Shown here: piece after piece, positions 21,554-34,019 of the stretch
Numbering within the stretch: the first letter of the stretch is position 1
How the letters are laid out: the number at the start of each line of letters is the position of its first letter
Assembly: GCA_003184365.1 (NCBI GenBank)
Contig: NKYR01000144.1
Coordinates: 379 to 64,378 of the forward strand
Reading direction: 5' to 3'
DNA length: 64,000 nt
Source of the DNA: Evernia prunastri
Taxonomy: Eukaryota > Ascomycota > Lecanoromycetes > Lecanorales > Parmeliaceae
Made by a program: the position numbers and the translations under genes
The notes under the pieces: model-generated
What the model saw: only the letters and a program-made list of their open reading frames with translations
Told to the model about the DNA's origin: nothing
Database searches by the model: none

Positions 21554-22906
21554 CTAGCGAGTCTCTGTGTGCGTGTCCTCATATACCTTCCGGCCCATCA
21601 TCCAGGTTTCTTGTACTTCTCCCCAATCATTCAGTACTACAAAATCAGCCTTCCGACCCTTTTCGATGAGACCTCTTTCTCCATCTCCTATAAGACTGGC
21701 GATGTTTTGCGATGCGCAACGTACTGCTTGTGCCAAAGAACATGCACTCCAATCTTTGAGGTTTCTGACACACTCCGCAACGCTACTGCAAGACCCAATC
21801 AATGTGTCCGTGCCTTCAATCGTCACCCTGTTTCCCACTTTCCTTTGAGCATGGGGGATTTGCGCATGCCTTGCGTACAATCCGTCAGGTAACCCTCCGA
21901 GCTCGATAGCATCACTGATCAAGATACAATTACCCTGGTTCGCGCGAAAAGCCAATGTGGCAGTCGCTGGGTGCAGATGAACTCCGTCGGCGATGATCGA
22001 GAAGCACGGTGCTTCGGACGATGATATCAGACCTGCGATGCCAGGAGATCGGTGAGAAAACGAATTCATTGCGTTGAAGACATGGGTCACCATCTTTGCG
22101 CCGGACCGCAGAGCTCTCGAGCCAGTATCGTAGTCAGCAGCGCTATGCCCAAGAGAAACAATGATGCCACGCTGAACAAGAGCTTGAAGAAGATTTTGCG
22201 AATCCTGGAGTTCTGGAGCTAGTGTGACCATCTTGACCGCAGAGAGAGCTTCCTCGTCGCCGTAGACCTTCCCAATGGATGACTCTGCAGGATTTTGCAT
22301 GAGACCTGCGTCTGTTGACCTCTTAGCCACGCCACATCGAGCTGTGTAGTAAATACCATGGGCTCCCTTCTTGAGAGGGTTGAGCCAAGGTCCTTCACAG
22401 TGCGCTCCAAGTAGATCCGCACCATTATCGAACGCCCGTGGCTTGAGATGTGGCAGAATCTGCTCTATTTTAGCATTGAGCTCTTGATGTGCTTTGTTCT
22501 TGCTAGTTGTAATGGCGATCACACCTTCTTATACACATCCTGACTGACAGTAGGAAGCGTCACGTAGAAGGCACTGACGCCTCGAACGCCTTAGCGTGTA
22601 AATAGATCAGGATTGTGTACACATTTCTCTACCTTGTGTCACCAAATATCGAGAAACTTTCTCGAGGTGGCTCAGATAACTCGGAGGGTCCACAAAAGTG
22701 GTGAAATGAACCCCTAAGCAGCCGTTGATTTGCAATTCTTGGAAGGCAGGTGCTATTAATTGATTGTGCATATCAATCACGCTGAAAGCCATCTCACAAG
22801 GTTCATTAATGACATAACCAGTGTCCAAGTCCACATGAAAGTCCTGCAAAACCTCTTCGCCGTTGGCGCACACGCGAGCATTGATGAAAGTTCTGATTCG
22901 GACCAT
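21554..22906 (-). CDS. nagA: N-acetylglucosamine-6-phosphate deacetylase
   Basis: Three exons (22633-22906, 22525-22589, 21554-22459) give 414 aa. The enzyme removes acetate from GlcNAc-6-phosphate in catabolism of chitin-derived sugar. The product fits the amidohydrolase fold: a short N-terminal beta domain, the metal-ligand motif GAHCEGPW, the SLGHSAADY and THVFNAM histidine motifs, and the catalytic aspartate in ISDAI. The apparent frame break near 22525 is an intron of 65 bases ending GAGCAG, not a lesion: splicing joins VYKK directly to ILPHLKPR. The first intron is unusually short (43 bases). The start at 22906 is the first ATG and leaves a normal N-terminus. Other genes of the fungal GlcNAc cluster (deaminase, transporter, hexokinase) are not next to it here. 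Confidence 0.93.
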
Positions 22907-23533
22907 GTTTTGAACGTAAGTAATGTCGAGTGTGCTTCAGCTACGAGTACGACGAGGAAGGCACATTGGGTGATGGGGCTATTCCGGGTATGTTCAAGCG
23001 TTTAATGAAAAGTCGGGATAGCGTACATATCATTTTCGCTCCAATTATGGGAAAACCCAGTGTACTTTCACGCTGTCATGTTGGGTAGTAAAAGCAATAC
23101 CTATCTGACTTTTCGTGGCTGGAGCGAAGAATACCCTCGTACCTAGGGGTATTGTACTCGTATGATAAGAGTAAGATAACTCGTATCGTATCACCACCAC
23201 AAAGACATGAATGTCGTCACCGGGATGATGTGGGATTTCAATTTACTTTACTCGAATAACATAGTATCGATAAATAATCAATGATAAACGATATATAGAA
23301 TAATGAATAGATTAATATAGACTAATGAAGAGAATAATGAATAGAAAGAGAATGCCATGTTTTTCATGCAAGGGGGAAATGATAGAAATTAAAATGGGTC
23401 GACTTGAATTTAGCAAACGCGTAACCTGGATGCCAAGATCTCTTTAGCAGTTGTTTTTCCCAGTCTCGCCAGTCTCGCTTGTTCACCATAGGGAACTGCG
23501 TGCACCTTTGATGATTAACCCTACGGCCTTATC
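22907..23533. promoter_or_regulatory. Divergent intergenic region
   Basis: About 630 bases between the divergently transcribed deacetylase and SMP/C2 genes, so it should hold both promoters. A stretch at 23225-23345 is AT-rich with repeated AATGAATAG words. No specific site recognised. Confidence 0.4.
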
Positions 23534-26500
23534 ATGTCCCAACAGCAGCAGGTAATTCGCAATGGACCCCTCCCTTTTCCTAGGTACGGAGTCTAATCTG
23601 CTGCTGGCGCATAGCATGCGCCTGGGGGTTACTACAGTGGAAAGAACAAGATCCCCGACATCAAGACCTTCGTAGCCAATCTAGATAAAGACAAGAGGGA
23701 GAGAGATGAAAAGCTTGACGCTCTTCGCAAGCTCGAGCAGCAACAGGGCCAGCAAGGGCAACAGGGTACTAGCGATGTCACTCCGCACAAAGAAACAAAG
23801 GCCGGCAAACCAGGTACTTTGAAGACAGTCACCGATCCGACAACCCAAAATGAAGTCCAGATTGAAGATGTCAACCAGGACTTCATGAAAGCCGCCGAAA
23901 ATCCCCAGCTATCAGTCCCAAACGCAAACCTCGGCAAAGAGACCCCCGTCAAGACCGACGCCCATCAAAGTAGCCCAGAATACAAACACAACCAAGACAT
24001 AACCGCCCCGCCTGATCCTGTAGCTGAGGGCAGTACTTCCGATGTTCCCATTCATGGAGAGAAGACAAACATCTTGTTCCACCCAACACCTTCGGTCAGC
24101 TACGAGCCCATGTTTGCAGCCCTGGAGACCAGAGCTTCCGGCTTATGCATTGGCGTCTTTATTGCTATCGTGTTGCTTGGGAAGATGTTCGGCGGGTCGT
24201 TGAAGGGCCTGATCCCCACAGCAATGTGCATTGTCTCTGGTATATTTCTGTGGATGAAGGAAGTCATCCGCAGCGGGAGAGAAGTCGAATGGTCAAGTGA
24301 ACAGTCGAGAGGAGAGACTGTAAGCCCTGAAAATTGACTAGACTAGTCCTTGTACATGAGGCTGACCACTACAGGCGACGGCCAATCTCCTTCCAGAATC
24401 TGTTGAATGGATGAACACACTGCTGGGGATTGTCTGGGGTTTGATCAATCCAGATATGTTCGCTGGAGTGGCCGACACTCTAGAAGATGTAATGGGTGCG
24501 TCTGTGCCTGGGGTCATAGAGAATGTCCGCGTAGCAGAGATTAACCAGGGAAACAATCCGATCCGGATTCTTAGTCTCCGCGCTTTGCCCGACACGCACG
24601 TCAAGGAGTTGAAGGAGAGCATCCATGCAGAGAACAAGAAGAATAAGGATCCACAAGAGGCTGCCGCTGATGAGGAGGGAGGCGACTATTACAATATTGA
24701 AGCCTCGTTTGCCTATCATGCCAAGCCTAGCGACCCGAACGATACATCTTCCAAAGCACGCAATATGCATATGCAGCTGGTCTTTTATCTTGGCATTAAG
24801 GGATTATTTGGTGTCCCACTACCTATTTTTGTGGAATTACAAGGCGTGGTGGGTACGATTAGGTTACGTCTTCAGATGACGCCTGAACCCCCTTATCTAA
24901 AAAACCTGACCTTCACCCTTATGGGCTTGCCGCAGGTCCAAGCTGGATGTGTCCCAATGGTATCGAAGGGAGTCAACATTCTGAACCTCCCTCTGATATC
25001 GAACTTTGTCCATTACGCTATTGGAGCTGCGTGCAGCATGTACGTTGCCCCCAAGTCGATGTCGATCGATCTTGGTGCAATCTTGCAAGGCGACGAAATC
25101 GCCAAGGATACTCTGGCATTAGGTGTCATGTGGATTAGGATCCACCGAGCCATAGGTCTAAGCAAGCAGGACAAGCGCGGGAGCAAGGGTGGAGGCTCGG
25201 ATCCCTATATCACCTTGACGTTCTCCAAGTATGGCAAGCCAATGTATTGTACACGTGTGATTACCGACGACTTGAACCCGATTTGGGAAGAGACCGCAGC
25301 GTGAGTGCGCCAAACTGGTTTAGGAGTCCTGATTCTCATTATTTACAGATTGCTTGTCGACCCCGAATACATCAAAGCTGATGAGCAACTGAGTGTAGAG
25401 TTATGGGACTCTGACCGCACTAGCGCTGATGATATCGTGGGCAAGGTCGAGCTTTCCATGCAAAAAATGATACAGCATCCTGGTAAAATGTACCCCCAAG
25501 TATCAAAACTTACAGGAATGGAAGCCGATAGTGAGATGCCTGGAGAATTGCACTGGGAGGTCGGTTACTTCTCGAAACCAAAGTTCAGGCCTGCTCTACG
25601 AACTGACGGCAAAAATCGCGATCTTCCCGATTCGCTCAAGGACAACCCAGAGCTACAAGACGATAAGGGCACATTGAATAATGCAGACCAGGATGCTGTA
25701 GCTCACACTCCTCCTGATCCTTTGTGGCCAAGCGGTATTTGCAGCGTTGTTGTTCATCAGATAGTCAATCTCGAGCTTGAGAATGTTCAAGGTAGCGACG
25801 GGAACAGGAAAGGCAGAGAGTACGAACCGGCAAGAGATGCTGGGGAAAATACGGAAGAAGTAAGCAAGAGGCTTCCAAGCAGCTACTGCACCATTCTATA
25901 CAACGATCAACTGGTGAGCATCTCTTACCTTTTGTCCAATATGTCTACTAACATCAAGTCAGGTATACCGCACTCGAGCTAAGGTTGTCAGCAGCAAGCC
26001 AATTTTCAATGCTGGAACCGAGCGATTCGTAAGGGATTGGAGGTCTGCAATCGTAACAGTCACGGTCCGTGACCAGCGCCACCGGCAGCACGACCCTATC
26101 CTCGGCATTGTACCATTGAAATTATCCGATATCCTGCAAACTAGCTCTCAGGTCACTCGCTGGTACCCACTTGATGGTGGCATTGTAAGTTTGACCTCTT
26201 CGTCTTCGCTGGGATGGCGTCCTAATTAAATCAGGGTTTTGGTCGAGTCAGAATCTCTCTGCTATTCAGAGCTATCGAGACTCGACTGCCTCCGAACATG
26301 CTTGGATGGGACGTTGGCACTTTTGAATTTACCTCAGACAGGATCCTGGCGCTCAACTATCATCATAACTCGAAATTGAAGATGAGGACAGGCGGCAGCA
26401 TTGGCCAAATTAGCAGAACACAATGTCGAAAGCTTGCAGAAGGCGACGGTATGTACTGGGACATTGCCAAGAGAGAGGGTAAGAATAACGTGCGATTGCC

Positions 26501-27489
26501 GGTCAAGTTCCGATATCGATCACCTGTTGTATTTGAATTTCATGTTACTGGGAAAAGGGGAGCGGCGGCATACGCTGTCATCTGGCTACATCACCTTGTG
26601 GACAACACCGAAGTTGACATTAACATCCCCATCTGGACTACTAAAAATGGTGCCCGCCTGACCCAAAACTACATTACGGAGGATAACATTCGCGCAAAAG
26701 AAGTCCCTGGACTGGAAGATACAGAAGAGATAGGCCGTCTACAATTTCGATGCCAATTCAAAGCTGGTATTGATGAAGACCATGAACGCTTTGTTGTCGA
26801 CAATGATACGCGGGAGACTTTCGAAACCTGGGAGGCTTGTCTCGCGGAAGGCGTCCGCGAGAAACGTGTGACCAAGGAAATGCCGCCGAAAGTGCAAGAG
26901 CTACATGATCAGTCTCTGACTGAAGGCCGTGACATCCTCAAGGAAGCTGACCCGGAAGAGCGAAAGAAGTGGCTTGCGAAAGATGGCCAGGACTGGAGCG
27001 GTGCCTTTACGCATGATCCGAAAGCTTACATGGACTCCAGAGGCCGTAAGAGAGCAGAGCCTGGTGTGGATAAGCCTATCCAGGATCCTCACGTTCCAAG
27101 CGACGACGACGAAACCATAGGCGATGAGGGCGATGACAGCGATTCGGATTCGGACCTCGGCGTACAAGATGCCAAGAATTCCGGGGCAGGGCAAGACTTG
27201 AATGGCAGCGTTGCTGAGGGGACGACACTGAAGGACGACGAAAAGACGAGGGAGGTGGCGAACAAGAAGTCCGAAAAGAGAAAGAATAGGGGTTTAATGC
27301 AGTGGAAACCTGTCAGAGTAAGTCTTGCTTCTTAAGCAGATGGCTTTTAGGCTGATGACATGCTAATCGCGTACTGCACAGAATCTTGCATTTGCGAAAG
27401 ATGAGGCTAAATTCTCAATGAAGAAGATACAGCATAAGATCACAGGAGGATTAGGTGGAAGAGAACCTGGAGTGGAGACAGAGACTTGA
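23534..27489 (+). CDS. SMP/C2-domain membrane lipid-transfer protein (Mug190/tricalbin-like)
   Basis: Seven exons (23534-23551, 23615-24319, 24375-25300, 25349-25913, 25963-26184, 26235-27317, 27382-27489) give 1208 aa. The first exon encodes just MSQQQQ. A charged, Gln-rich N-terminus leads to two close hydrophobic segments at about 175-215, a hairpin or pair of membrane helices. An SMP lipid-binding domain follows from about 245 (ESVEWMNTLLGIVWGLINP), then a C2 domain from about 495 (SDPYITLTFSKYGK, LNPIWEE) and a weaker second C2-like region. The tail is acidic then basic. This order matches fission yeast Mug190 and the tricalbin/E-Syt family, which tether ER to plasma membrane and move lipids. 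The start exon is chosen because a stop precedes 23615 in frame and the CAG-GTAATT donor fits. Confidence 0.88.
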
Positions 27490-27937
27490 ATTTTTCTGCT
27501 TTTTCGTTGCTGTTTGGCGATTGTATTGCTATCGAAGGGGTTTGTACGCATTGTAAAAACATCTTCCTACTCTTATTACCCTCACACAAGTACTTAATTT
27601 TGCTATCAACAGCGGGCTCCCTCTCGCAAATTGTATGTTTACACTCATACAAGGAAGGTAAAATGAGCAGTGGCAGTATTTTGGAGGTGGATGTGCACTT
27701 GTCCTTTTGATTTATGCATAGGTGTACATATATCAAGATCTTCGTGGTAGGAAAGTAGTACGAAGTAGGTAGTGTAACAATTAACGCAATTTTTGCGGGC
27801 CCGACTGGCAGCCTGTTTTGTACATCACTTCACTCGTCATGGAACATTATATTATCTCGACCAATAATTGATTTTTAGTCTTTACTTTGACAAGTTCAAC
27901 TCCTCAAATCTATCCCCTTTGGACTCTCGACACCATC
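27490..27937. other. Intergenic region, no gene seen
   Basis: About 450 bases: T-rich 3' flank of the SMP/C2 gene, then the promoter of the GET2-like gene. Small frames on both strands have no family resemblance. Confidence 0.5.
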
Positions 27938-28923
27938 ATGGAGAGTGCGGAGTCTCAAGCTCAAGGCGGCGACACCGAACCACCGACACAAAAGCAAGCT
28001 CGTCTTCGCCGCGAACGACGTGACGCCAAGATCAAAGCCGGAGGCCTTGCACGATTGGAGAAAATCACCAATCTCTCTGGCAGACAAAATCCACCTGGTA
28101 GGCTTCGTAATGTGTTCGCTCGCTTCCTAATGGAAGACCGTTCTCCAAAATGTTACTAACACTGTCAAAAGAACTAGCTCCTGTCGCCCTTCCCACCTCC
28201 CAACCCTCCACGCACGGCGACCCGGAAGAAGTCGATCTCTCCTCCCATCCATCTGCGAATCGCAGTCCGAACACAAACAATGGTGCACCGACAGAAACAG
28301 ATATACGTGCGCTCCTTCGCGGTGGGGCTACTCAGCCTGGCGTCGGTGGTCAGCAACAGCAAGGAGAGGAGGATCCGATGATGAAGATGTTACAACAACT
28401 AATGGGCGGTGTTGTAGGTGCTGAGGGACAGGGAGAAGAAGGAGAAGGAGGGTTGCCGCCTGGTCTGGCTGCTATGATGGGGGCAGGTGCGATGGGCGTG
28501 CCTGGCATGGGTGGGACGCAGACGAAGCAGGAGGCTACGTACGGGTATCTGTGGAAAATTATGCATGCCGTCTTTGCCTTGGTACTAGGGACCTACGTTA
28601 CGGCGACGTCACATGCATTCAATGGGGATATCTCGAGAGGTGGCATTGCGGGAGCTGGGCACGAAGGGGGTGTAAATGTATTCTGGTTGTTCGCAACGGC
28701 GGAACTGGTGCTGCAAAGCTCGAGGTTCTTTCTGGAGAAAGGGACCAGCAGTCAACTGGGAGGAGGGATTGGGATTATAGCGAACATGCTGCCGGAGCCG
28801 TGGAGGTCATATGTTAGGTTGGCAGCGAGGTATAGTGGGATTTGGAGTACGGTCGTTGAGGACGGTATGGTCGTCGTATTTGTTCTTGGGTGCGTGGCGT
28901 GGTGGAAAGGCGCGATGGGATAG
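27938..28923 (+). CDS. GET complex receptor subunit (GET2-like)
   Basis: Two exons (27938-28097, 28172-28923) give 303 aa. The N-terminal cytosolic part carries RLRRERRDAKIKAGG (from residue 22), the conserved RERR-type motif by which Get2 holds the Get3 ATPase. A long Gly/Gln/Met-rich linker follows, then three hydrophobic segments (from about IMHAVFALVLGTYV, VFWLFATAELVL and MVVVFVLGCVAWW) that would sit in the ER membrane. The Get1/Get2 receptor inserts tail-anchored proteins brought by Get3. The length, motif and three-helix layout agree with Pezizomycotina Get2 proteins. The sequence between motif and helices is poorly conserved, so the call rests on the two ends. Confidence 0.8.
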
Positions 28924-29749
28924 CAATGGGACTGATCAATTGTAAAGGCCACAAGGATCAGTGTATTTTGACCCGGTCGTCTCCGTCATGTCATTAAGAG
29001 GCAAACACAGAACCCTCAGTCATTTGACAGCCAAATGTTCCAAAGTGGGGAGTACAATCATAGGGAATAGCTACCTCGTGCAATGAATTGGCGGATCGGA
29101 GAGATATGAGGCCGTGTTCTGGGAGGAGATTTATGGCCTCAACGAGCCCACTGTCCGGGTGATGGTAACATGAAATTGATACGAAAGTCGTAAACCGTTT
29201 CTCGAGTACTAAACCCCACACTTCACCACTTGCTTGGCCTCTACTATTCCTCCCTTCGCTCTTCCCTTGACTAAACCACCCGCTCTCCAGTCCACTCGTT
29301 GCTTGAAGGTAGTACTGCAAAGGTCTGCCCAGTCTCTTGCATCGAGCTCCTTAACCTGCCTTTCCCGATGCTTCGGCCGTCTTTCGTCAATAGCATCGTT
29401 ACACAAACCCAGCTGCATGGCTTAGTTCCTGTGGCCGTATTTGACATACTGGCTTACAAGATCATGAATGATTCTGTGGAGCAATTGCCCGCGGAAGACG
29501 ACTTTCTACCGCCTGCCATTGCAAAATTTGAAAACTGCGGCGTGGAGAGACCACAGTTGTGACAGGATGCTTAGGCGAAGGCGCTATTGAGCACGGTTGT
29601 TGGAAAAGTGCAATGGTAAATTTCCTTCAACTTACTTCATGACTTAGAAGTATACTTTCGTTGCGGGTATGCAACTACAGTACCGTTGAAACTCTCTTCT
29701 CATTGTGGTTGAGCGAGAATTTGGTAAGTCGACTGCGGGAGTCGGTTGG
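28924..29749. other. Intergenic region, no convincing gene
   Basis: About 830 bases between the GET2-like gene and the end of the polymerase gene. Frames of 60-110 residues overlap on both strands (for example minus 28994-29320 and plus 29299-29562). None has a recognisable family, a good start, or splice partners that extend it. Confidence 0.45.
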
Positions 29750-31881
29750 TCAACCGGGTAAAGAATGAAACCGTTCATGGGCAACCATAGCAAAGGATGG
29801 CATTGTTGCACCACATGTTGGGCACCTATCTCCTAGGTCATTTCCCTCACCATCGCTATCCCATGCCTCGTCGCCAATAGAGCTCCCTTGCGTAGATGGG
29901 AGGACGTCTTCGGACCCAAGACGAGCTTGATCCGGGTGGCAATGGCTGGATATTTCACGCTCAGTCTGACCATTGTCCACTTGCTCTCTCTGCCGATCGC
30001 CCTGCTCATCGTGAGAAGGCGCGACGTCTACATCAGGAATCTTCCATGCTTTGAGCACATCTTCCTGCCTTCTAAGCATCCTTCCAATGTCTCTACCCGC
30101 GCCAGTTTTTCCCTCGCTCGCAGTCATGGACATATTCGTTGCGCAAAGATTGACCAGACTAAGATTCCAGCTCGACTTCTCTGGATGTAACTTCCGAAAC
30201 AAGGGCAAAAGGGCGTCTTCGACAAAATTTTCGGCTAAGACGGTGATATCATCAGTAAGGCTAAGCACAAACAATGGCATGGAGCTGGATTTGGATATGC
30301 GAGTAAAATCCCTTGACCGTGTCCCGTCTGGATTGAGGGGCGACCGCGGGCGGGTGGAGATTCGTAATGTCTTGGGGTGGGCAATCCACCTTCGGGATGC
30401 AGTTGTCTTATAATCAAGAGCCAGATCTTCTGCTCCTCCGTCAAGGGCTGTGCCTATATCTCCGTCGTTTACCACAGAAGTCAGGTCCAGGCGCATTCGT
30501 TTGATTAGACTCTCAGCAAGTCTTCTGAGTTCTCTCTTGACCTGCTTAATGTCGACCAGCTTGACATAGCTGTCTTCCTACCCACGTTGTCAAAAAGATC
30601 TCATGAGGTGACATTACCGCGACTCACAATGCTAATTTGTCGAGGGACCTCCTTGGCTTTCGCCACCTCGGTGTCATCGACGCCATGGATCAGACCCCAG
30701 ACCTTATCTCCCAAGTCTCGTGAGACGCCTGGACCAGCAAGCAATCGGCCCAGTAATTCAGGTCCCATACCTTCGGATGTGCGAACGCATCGCACATCCA
30801 CATTCTCCTTGCTACCACCATAGACAAGGCCAGCGTGAAAGGCGGCTGGGCGTCCTAACACGTAGTTTCTGATCCTTTGAGCCACTTTGAAGCCAATACC
30901 AGGTATTTTACCAATGTCAAAATCGTCAATGAAATTGATAACATTGCTCCTACCGTCTCTAGGGTCAGGGTTGTACGGCGGAACAAGAGTCGTCTGACCG
31001 TTTGGTTTATTGAGATTGCCCACCAACTTTGAGTTGAGCTTGTTAGTGCCGATGCCAACTGTACAAGTGTAGCCTTGTTGCTCCTCCAATTGGTGTCTCA
31101 GATGCCCCGCAAGATGGGATCCGAGGCGCAGACGGAGTAAGAGATTGACTGAGTCACTGGAAAACGAGTTCTCCGTGTCAACGAATTTGGACGCTGGAGC
31201 CGTAGAAGCTGGAGGCCAGATGTGACCAAACACGCTCGATGCATCGAAAGGGAAACCAACCGTTGGATCATTGTGATCTAGGTGAAAGAAAGAAGTAGTC
31301 AAGTCATTGTGATTGAGAAGGGTGGAGTTGTAGTCGATAAGATCAGTGACATCCATAAAAACCTGCTCTGACTCAGCTAATGTAGACGGCGCCGATTTCT
31401 GTCAGGGCTGAGATCCGGTACTGAGAGGCTTACTTCGTCAAAGCCGAGCCTCTCGACCTTATTACTCCAGCTGTAGCCTCTCAAAAATTTGTAATTTTCT
31501 TTGGATGCGTTACGGAAGCGAGTCAGGTCTTCGCCAAGGATTAATATCATGTCGGGACACGTTTTCTTTGCTTCTTGCACAAGCTGTAATTTGTACAGGC
31601 CTCTTCGTCGAGCTTCATAGTTGCAGGTGACGATGATTTGTTTCTGTTGTACAGCAAGTGGGAGAGATTTGGGCACCTTCAGATCCTTGTGTATGACTGA
31701 AGCGTAAAAGCAATCTGGTAAGGTGACATTCAGCATTGTAGAAGGGCACTTTGCTCTTCGTACGAACCATAGTCCTGTGACAGATTGAGCTATAGGATAT
31801 AGACCATCAGTCATCCGACTATGGATTTCAGCTTACGAAATGGATGATGATTCTGCCATCGCGCCTTTTAGGAGCCTCCAT
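29750..31881 (-). CDS. POLI: Y-family DNA polymerase, Pol iota type, with UBZ finger
   Basis: Five exons (31837-31881, 31768-31774, 31434-31714, 30628-31362, 29750-30577) give 631 aa. It is a translesion polymerase. The first catalytic motif reads FDYDCFYA (Asp16, Asp18) and depends on a 7-base exon. The second, ERLGFDE at 105-111, supplies the other acidic residues. QQKQIIVTCNYEAR and GEDLTR are closer to Pol iota than to Pol eta or kappa. VGIGTNKLNSKL and GKIPGIGFKVAQRI are the palm/thumb helix-hairpin-helix motifs. The C-terminus holds a UBZ-type finger (C608, C611, H623, H627) that would bind ubiquitinated PCNA. Filamentous fungi are known to carry such a polymerase, lost in budding yeast. 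Confidence 0.9.
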
Positions 31882-32192
31882 AATTAATGGTCTGATGGCG
31901 TCAGATTAATCGCACAAGGTTTTCGGCCTTGTTGTTGTTAAACTGACTGACTCTTGCCGGAGAGGCAGAGTAGCGGCAAAGATGTTTCAAGTAGTAGTAC
32001 CTCAAGGACTGTCTGCCTTAAATTTGAAGTAGGTAAGTTAAATCTTAGCAGGATACTTTCGGGCCCTTGTCTCTCTTAAGCAGAACATGATGAATGATTA
32101 GCGACGAATGATTTATCTGTTGATATTCTCGATGTCAATCATACGGAACAAAGTCGACCAAATTATACGATTGCGAACATACCAAAATAATG
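31882..32192. other. Intergenic region upstream of the polymerase gene
   Basis: About 310 bases: likely promoter and leader of the polymerase gene, turning AT-rich toward the transposon at 32195. Nothing else seen. Confidence 0.45.
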
Positions 32193-32194
32193 TA

Positions 32195-32661
32195 CCGAAT
32201 AAATTAGGATATAAAGTAGCAATCTTATACGCCGCCAGTGGTTTTTTTCACCAAAAGAACCATGTTTTACATGACTTACTACTTTATATACGAGCACTAC
32301 TTTATAGCTATTGCCGCTAATTAGTAAGCTGAGAAACAGGGAATAGATAGCGTATTAAATACCATAGTAGCACGCGTAGAGACGTGTTTCTCTAGCATAT
32401 TCTTCAAATTCTATAATTGCAAGTTCTATCATTGCTATGACTGAAATTGAAGCAGAGTAATGAATTAATTAGTCGGCGGAGTAGCTGAGAGAGAAAAAAT
32501 ATGATTGACTATATAGATGACTAAGAAATAATATACCTTCCCAGAAAACCCTACTTTATATGACCTACCCCCCCATGGTCAAAAATTCGGCAAAAAAAAC
32601 CATGTTTTATACGGTTTACTACCTTATAGTTAAGCACTACTTTATATCCTAATTTATGCGG
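32195..32661. mobile_element. MITE-like element with CCG(A/C)ATAAATTAGG ends (467 bp)
   Basis: Inverted repeats of about 27 bases (from 32193, and ending at 32663) differ at one or two positions and read TACCGNATAAATTAGGATAT inward. A TA flanks each end. Inside, a CCATGTTTTA...CTACTTTATA block occurs near both ends in the same orientation. No coding capacity. It is a different family from the element at 20891. Confidence 0.85.
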
Positions 32662-32772
32662 TAATCGAGTTAAGGGTGGTGGCAAGGGAGCACGGAGTAA
32701 GGAAACGGGCACCTGCGTCGAGGTTCGGCCGTAAAGATACCTAGGAATAAGGTTAGGTTAAAGTAATTAGTA

Positions 32773-33437
32773 CCTTATGGGCCAAACCTGATTCATAGAA
32801 ACGGTTTAGACATGGTTCGCACATGATTAATAAGCTGGAATAGTGGTAATTACGGGATCCATTTGTACATGGGTTAGATTACGAAACGTTTCTGGTTTTC
32901 TACCATTGAAAATAGAGTTAACTGTTTAATTTACCCTATGAGAACGTGTATTTCGGTAAGCTTAGCGTGTATTCAAAATTTCCAGGGTCCACCTCTATCG
33001 AGGATACATCTTCCCACCCCCTCCCCCCTCAACCCCTCACATCGACGTCCGCTATGTTTCGAGAACGCCGTCCCCGCGACGAAATCGTTCAAATCGATCG
33101 ATTCTGAAGTCTTTTTCTTTGCGACGTTGATGTAAGAAAGCAGACAGAGATTCCGAGTCTCTCGCTTAACCTTAAATCATATAATTGATAGTATATATAT
33201 ACACTTCAGTCTGTGAGAATCAATCGTCAAGATGATTAGAATCGTTGGAAAAATCTGTCGTATCTATTTCGTTGATAAATAAAAACAGTTTTAGTTTTTT
33301 AGTCATTGAAAATTTCAAATAGTGGTAATTTTTGAATAGTTTAAATACTGTTTTCACTAATTCCAAGCATGTCTATACCGTTGGGGTACAAAGACCATTT
33401 GAAAACCGTTCGTAAGAATCAGGTCTTTCCTATAAGG
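32773..33437. mobile_element. MITE-like element with TACCTTATGGGC ends (665 bp)
   Basis: The left end (from 32771) reads TACCTTATGGGCCAAACCTG and the right end (to 33439), reversed, reads TACCTTATAGGAAAGACCTG. A TA flanks each side. The similarity continues inward in eroded form (ACGGTT, TAGACATG, ATTAGTG or AATAGTG). The outer bases match the element at 20891-21353, so both belong to one family. No open frame of note: the 65-residue frame at 32938 has no resemblance to a transposase. Confidence 0.8.
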
Positions 33438-33439
33438 TA

Positions 33440-34019
33440 GTCTATCTAATTTAGAAAAAGAAAAAAGCCAACGAACGCACAGCATCGAGCTATCCAATCA
33501 TATATTTGCTTTTTCTTACATCTTTCCGCTTCCCCTTCTTCCTATGGTCCTATGGTCCTTCGCGCGCTCTTGAGATAAGTCAACAATTCACCTTAATTAT
33601 TGTACTTTTAGTTTTTAATAAATTAGGTATACAATCTCCTTCTAAGCTTCTATATACCACTCTTCTAAATTCTGGCTCTTGAGTGGGGACTAATGATAAT
33701 GGGCATGCTCTTTATCAATTCCTCCGGAAAAAAAAACCCCTAACCAACCAACCGAACACACATGTCTCGTGCACAGCTTGCCTCCTGTAACTATTACCTA
33801 TTCAACTAAGGAAAGCATCCCTCGAGAGCTTTAACATGTCGCTTTTGGATTTTTCTTTCCCGTCTTCTCTCCACCCCTCCGTATAGCCGCCGCCTCTCGA
33901 CACTACTGCCTCTTCAACAGCTTGCGACGACGAGGAGAGCTACCCAGTTCATTCTCTTCCATCTCTTCACCTTTGCCCCTGCCTTCTCCAAAAAAAAATT
34001 GCTCAAAGCAGCAACCGCC
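33440..34019. other. Spacer and promoter, no gene seen
   Basis: About 580 bases, AT-rich on the left and pyrimidine-rich toward 34019, where the leader of the next gene should lie. Confidence 0.45.

Noticed and set aside
22459..22530. Frameshift or pseudogene break in the GlcNAc-6-P deacetylase gene
   Set aside because: A 65-base GT-AG intron joins VYKK to ILPHLKPR in frame. The frame that starts MIAITTS in this stretch is intron sequence.
28994..29562. Overlapping frames of 87-108 residues on both strands
   Set aside because: No start context, no splice partners and no family resemblance; kept as intergenic.
32938..33135. 65-residue frame as a transposase fragment or gene
   Set aside because: It lies inside a non-coding TIR element, is proline-rich in the middle and has no transposase motif.
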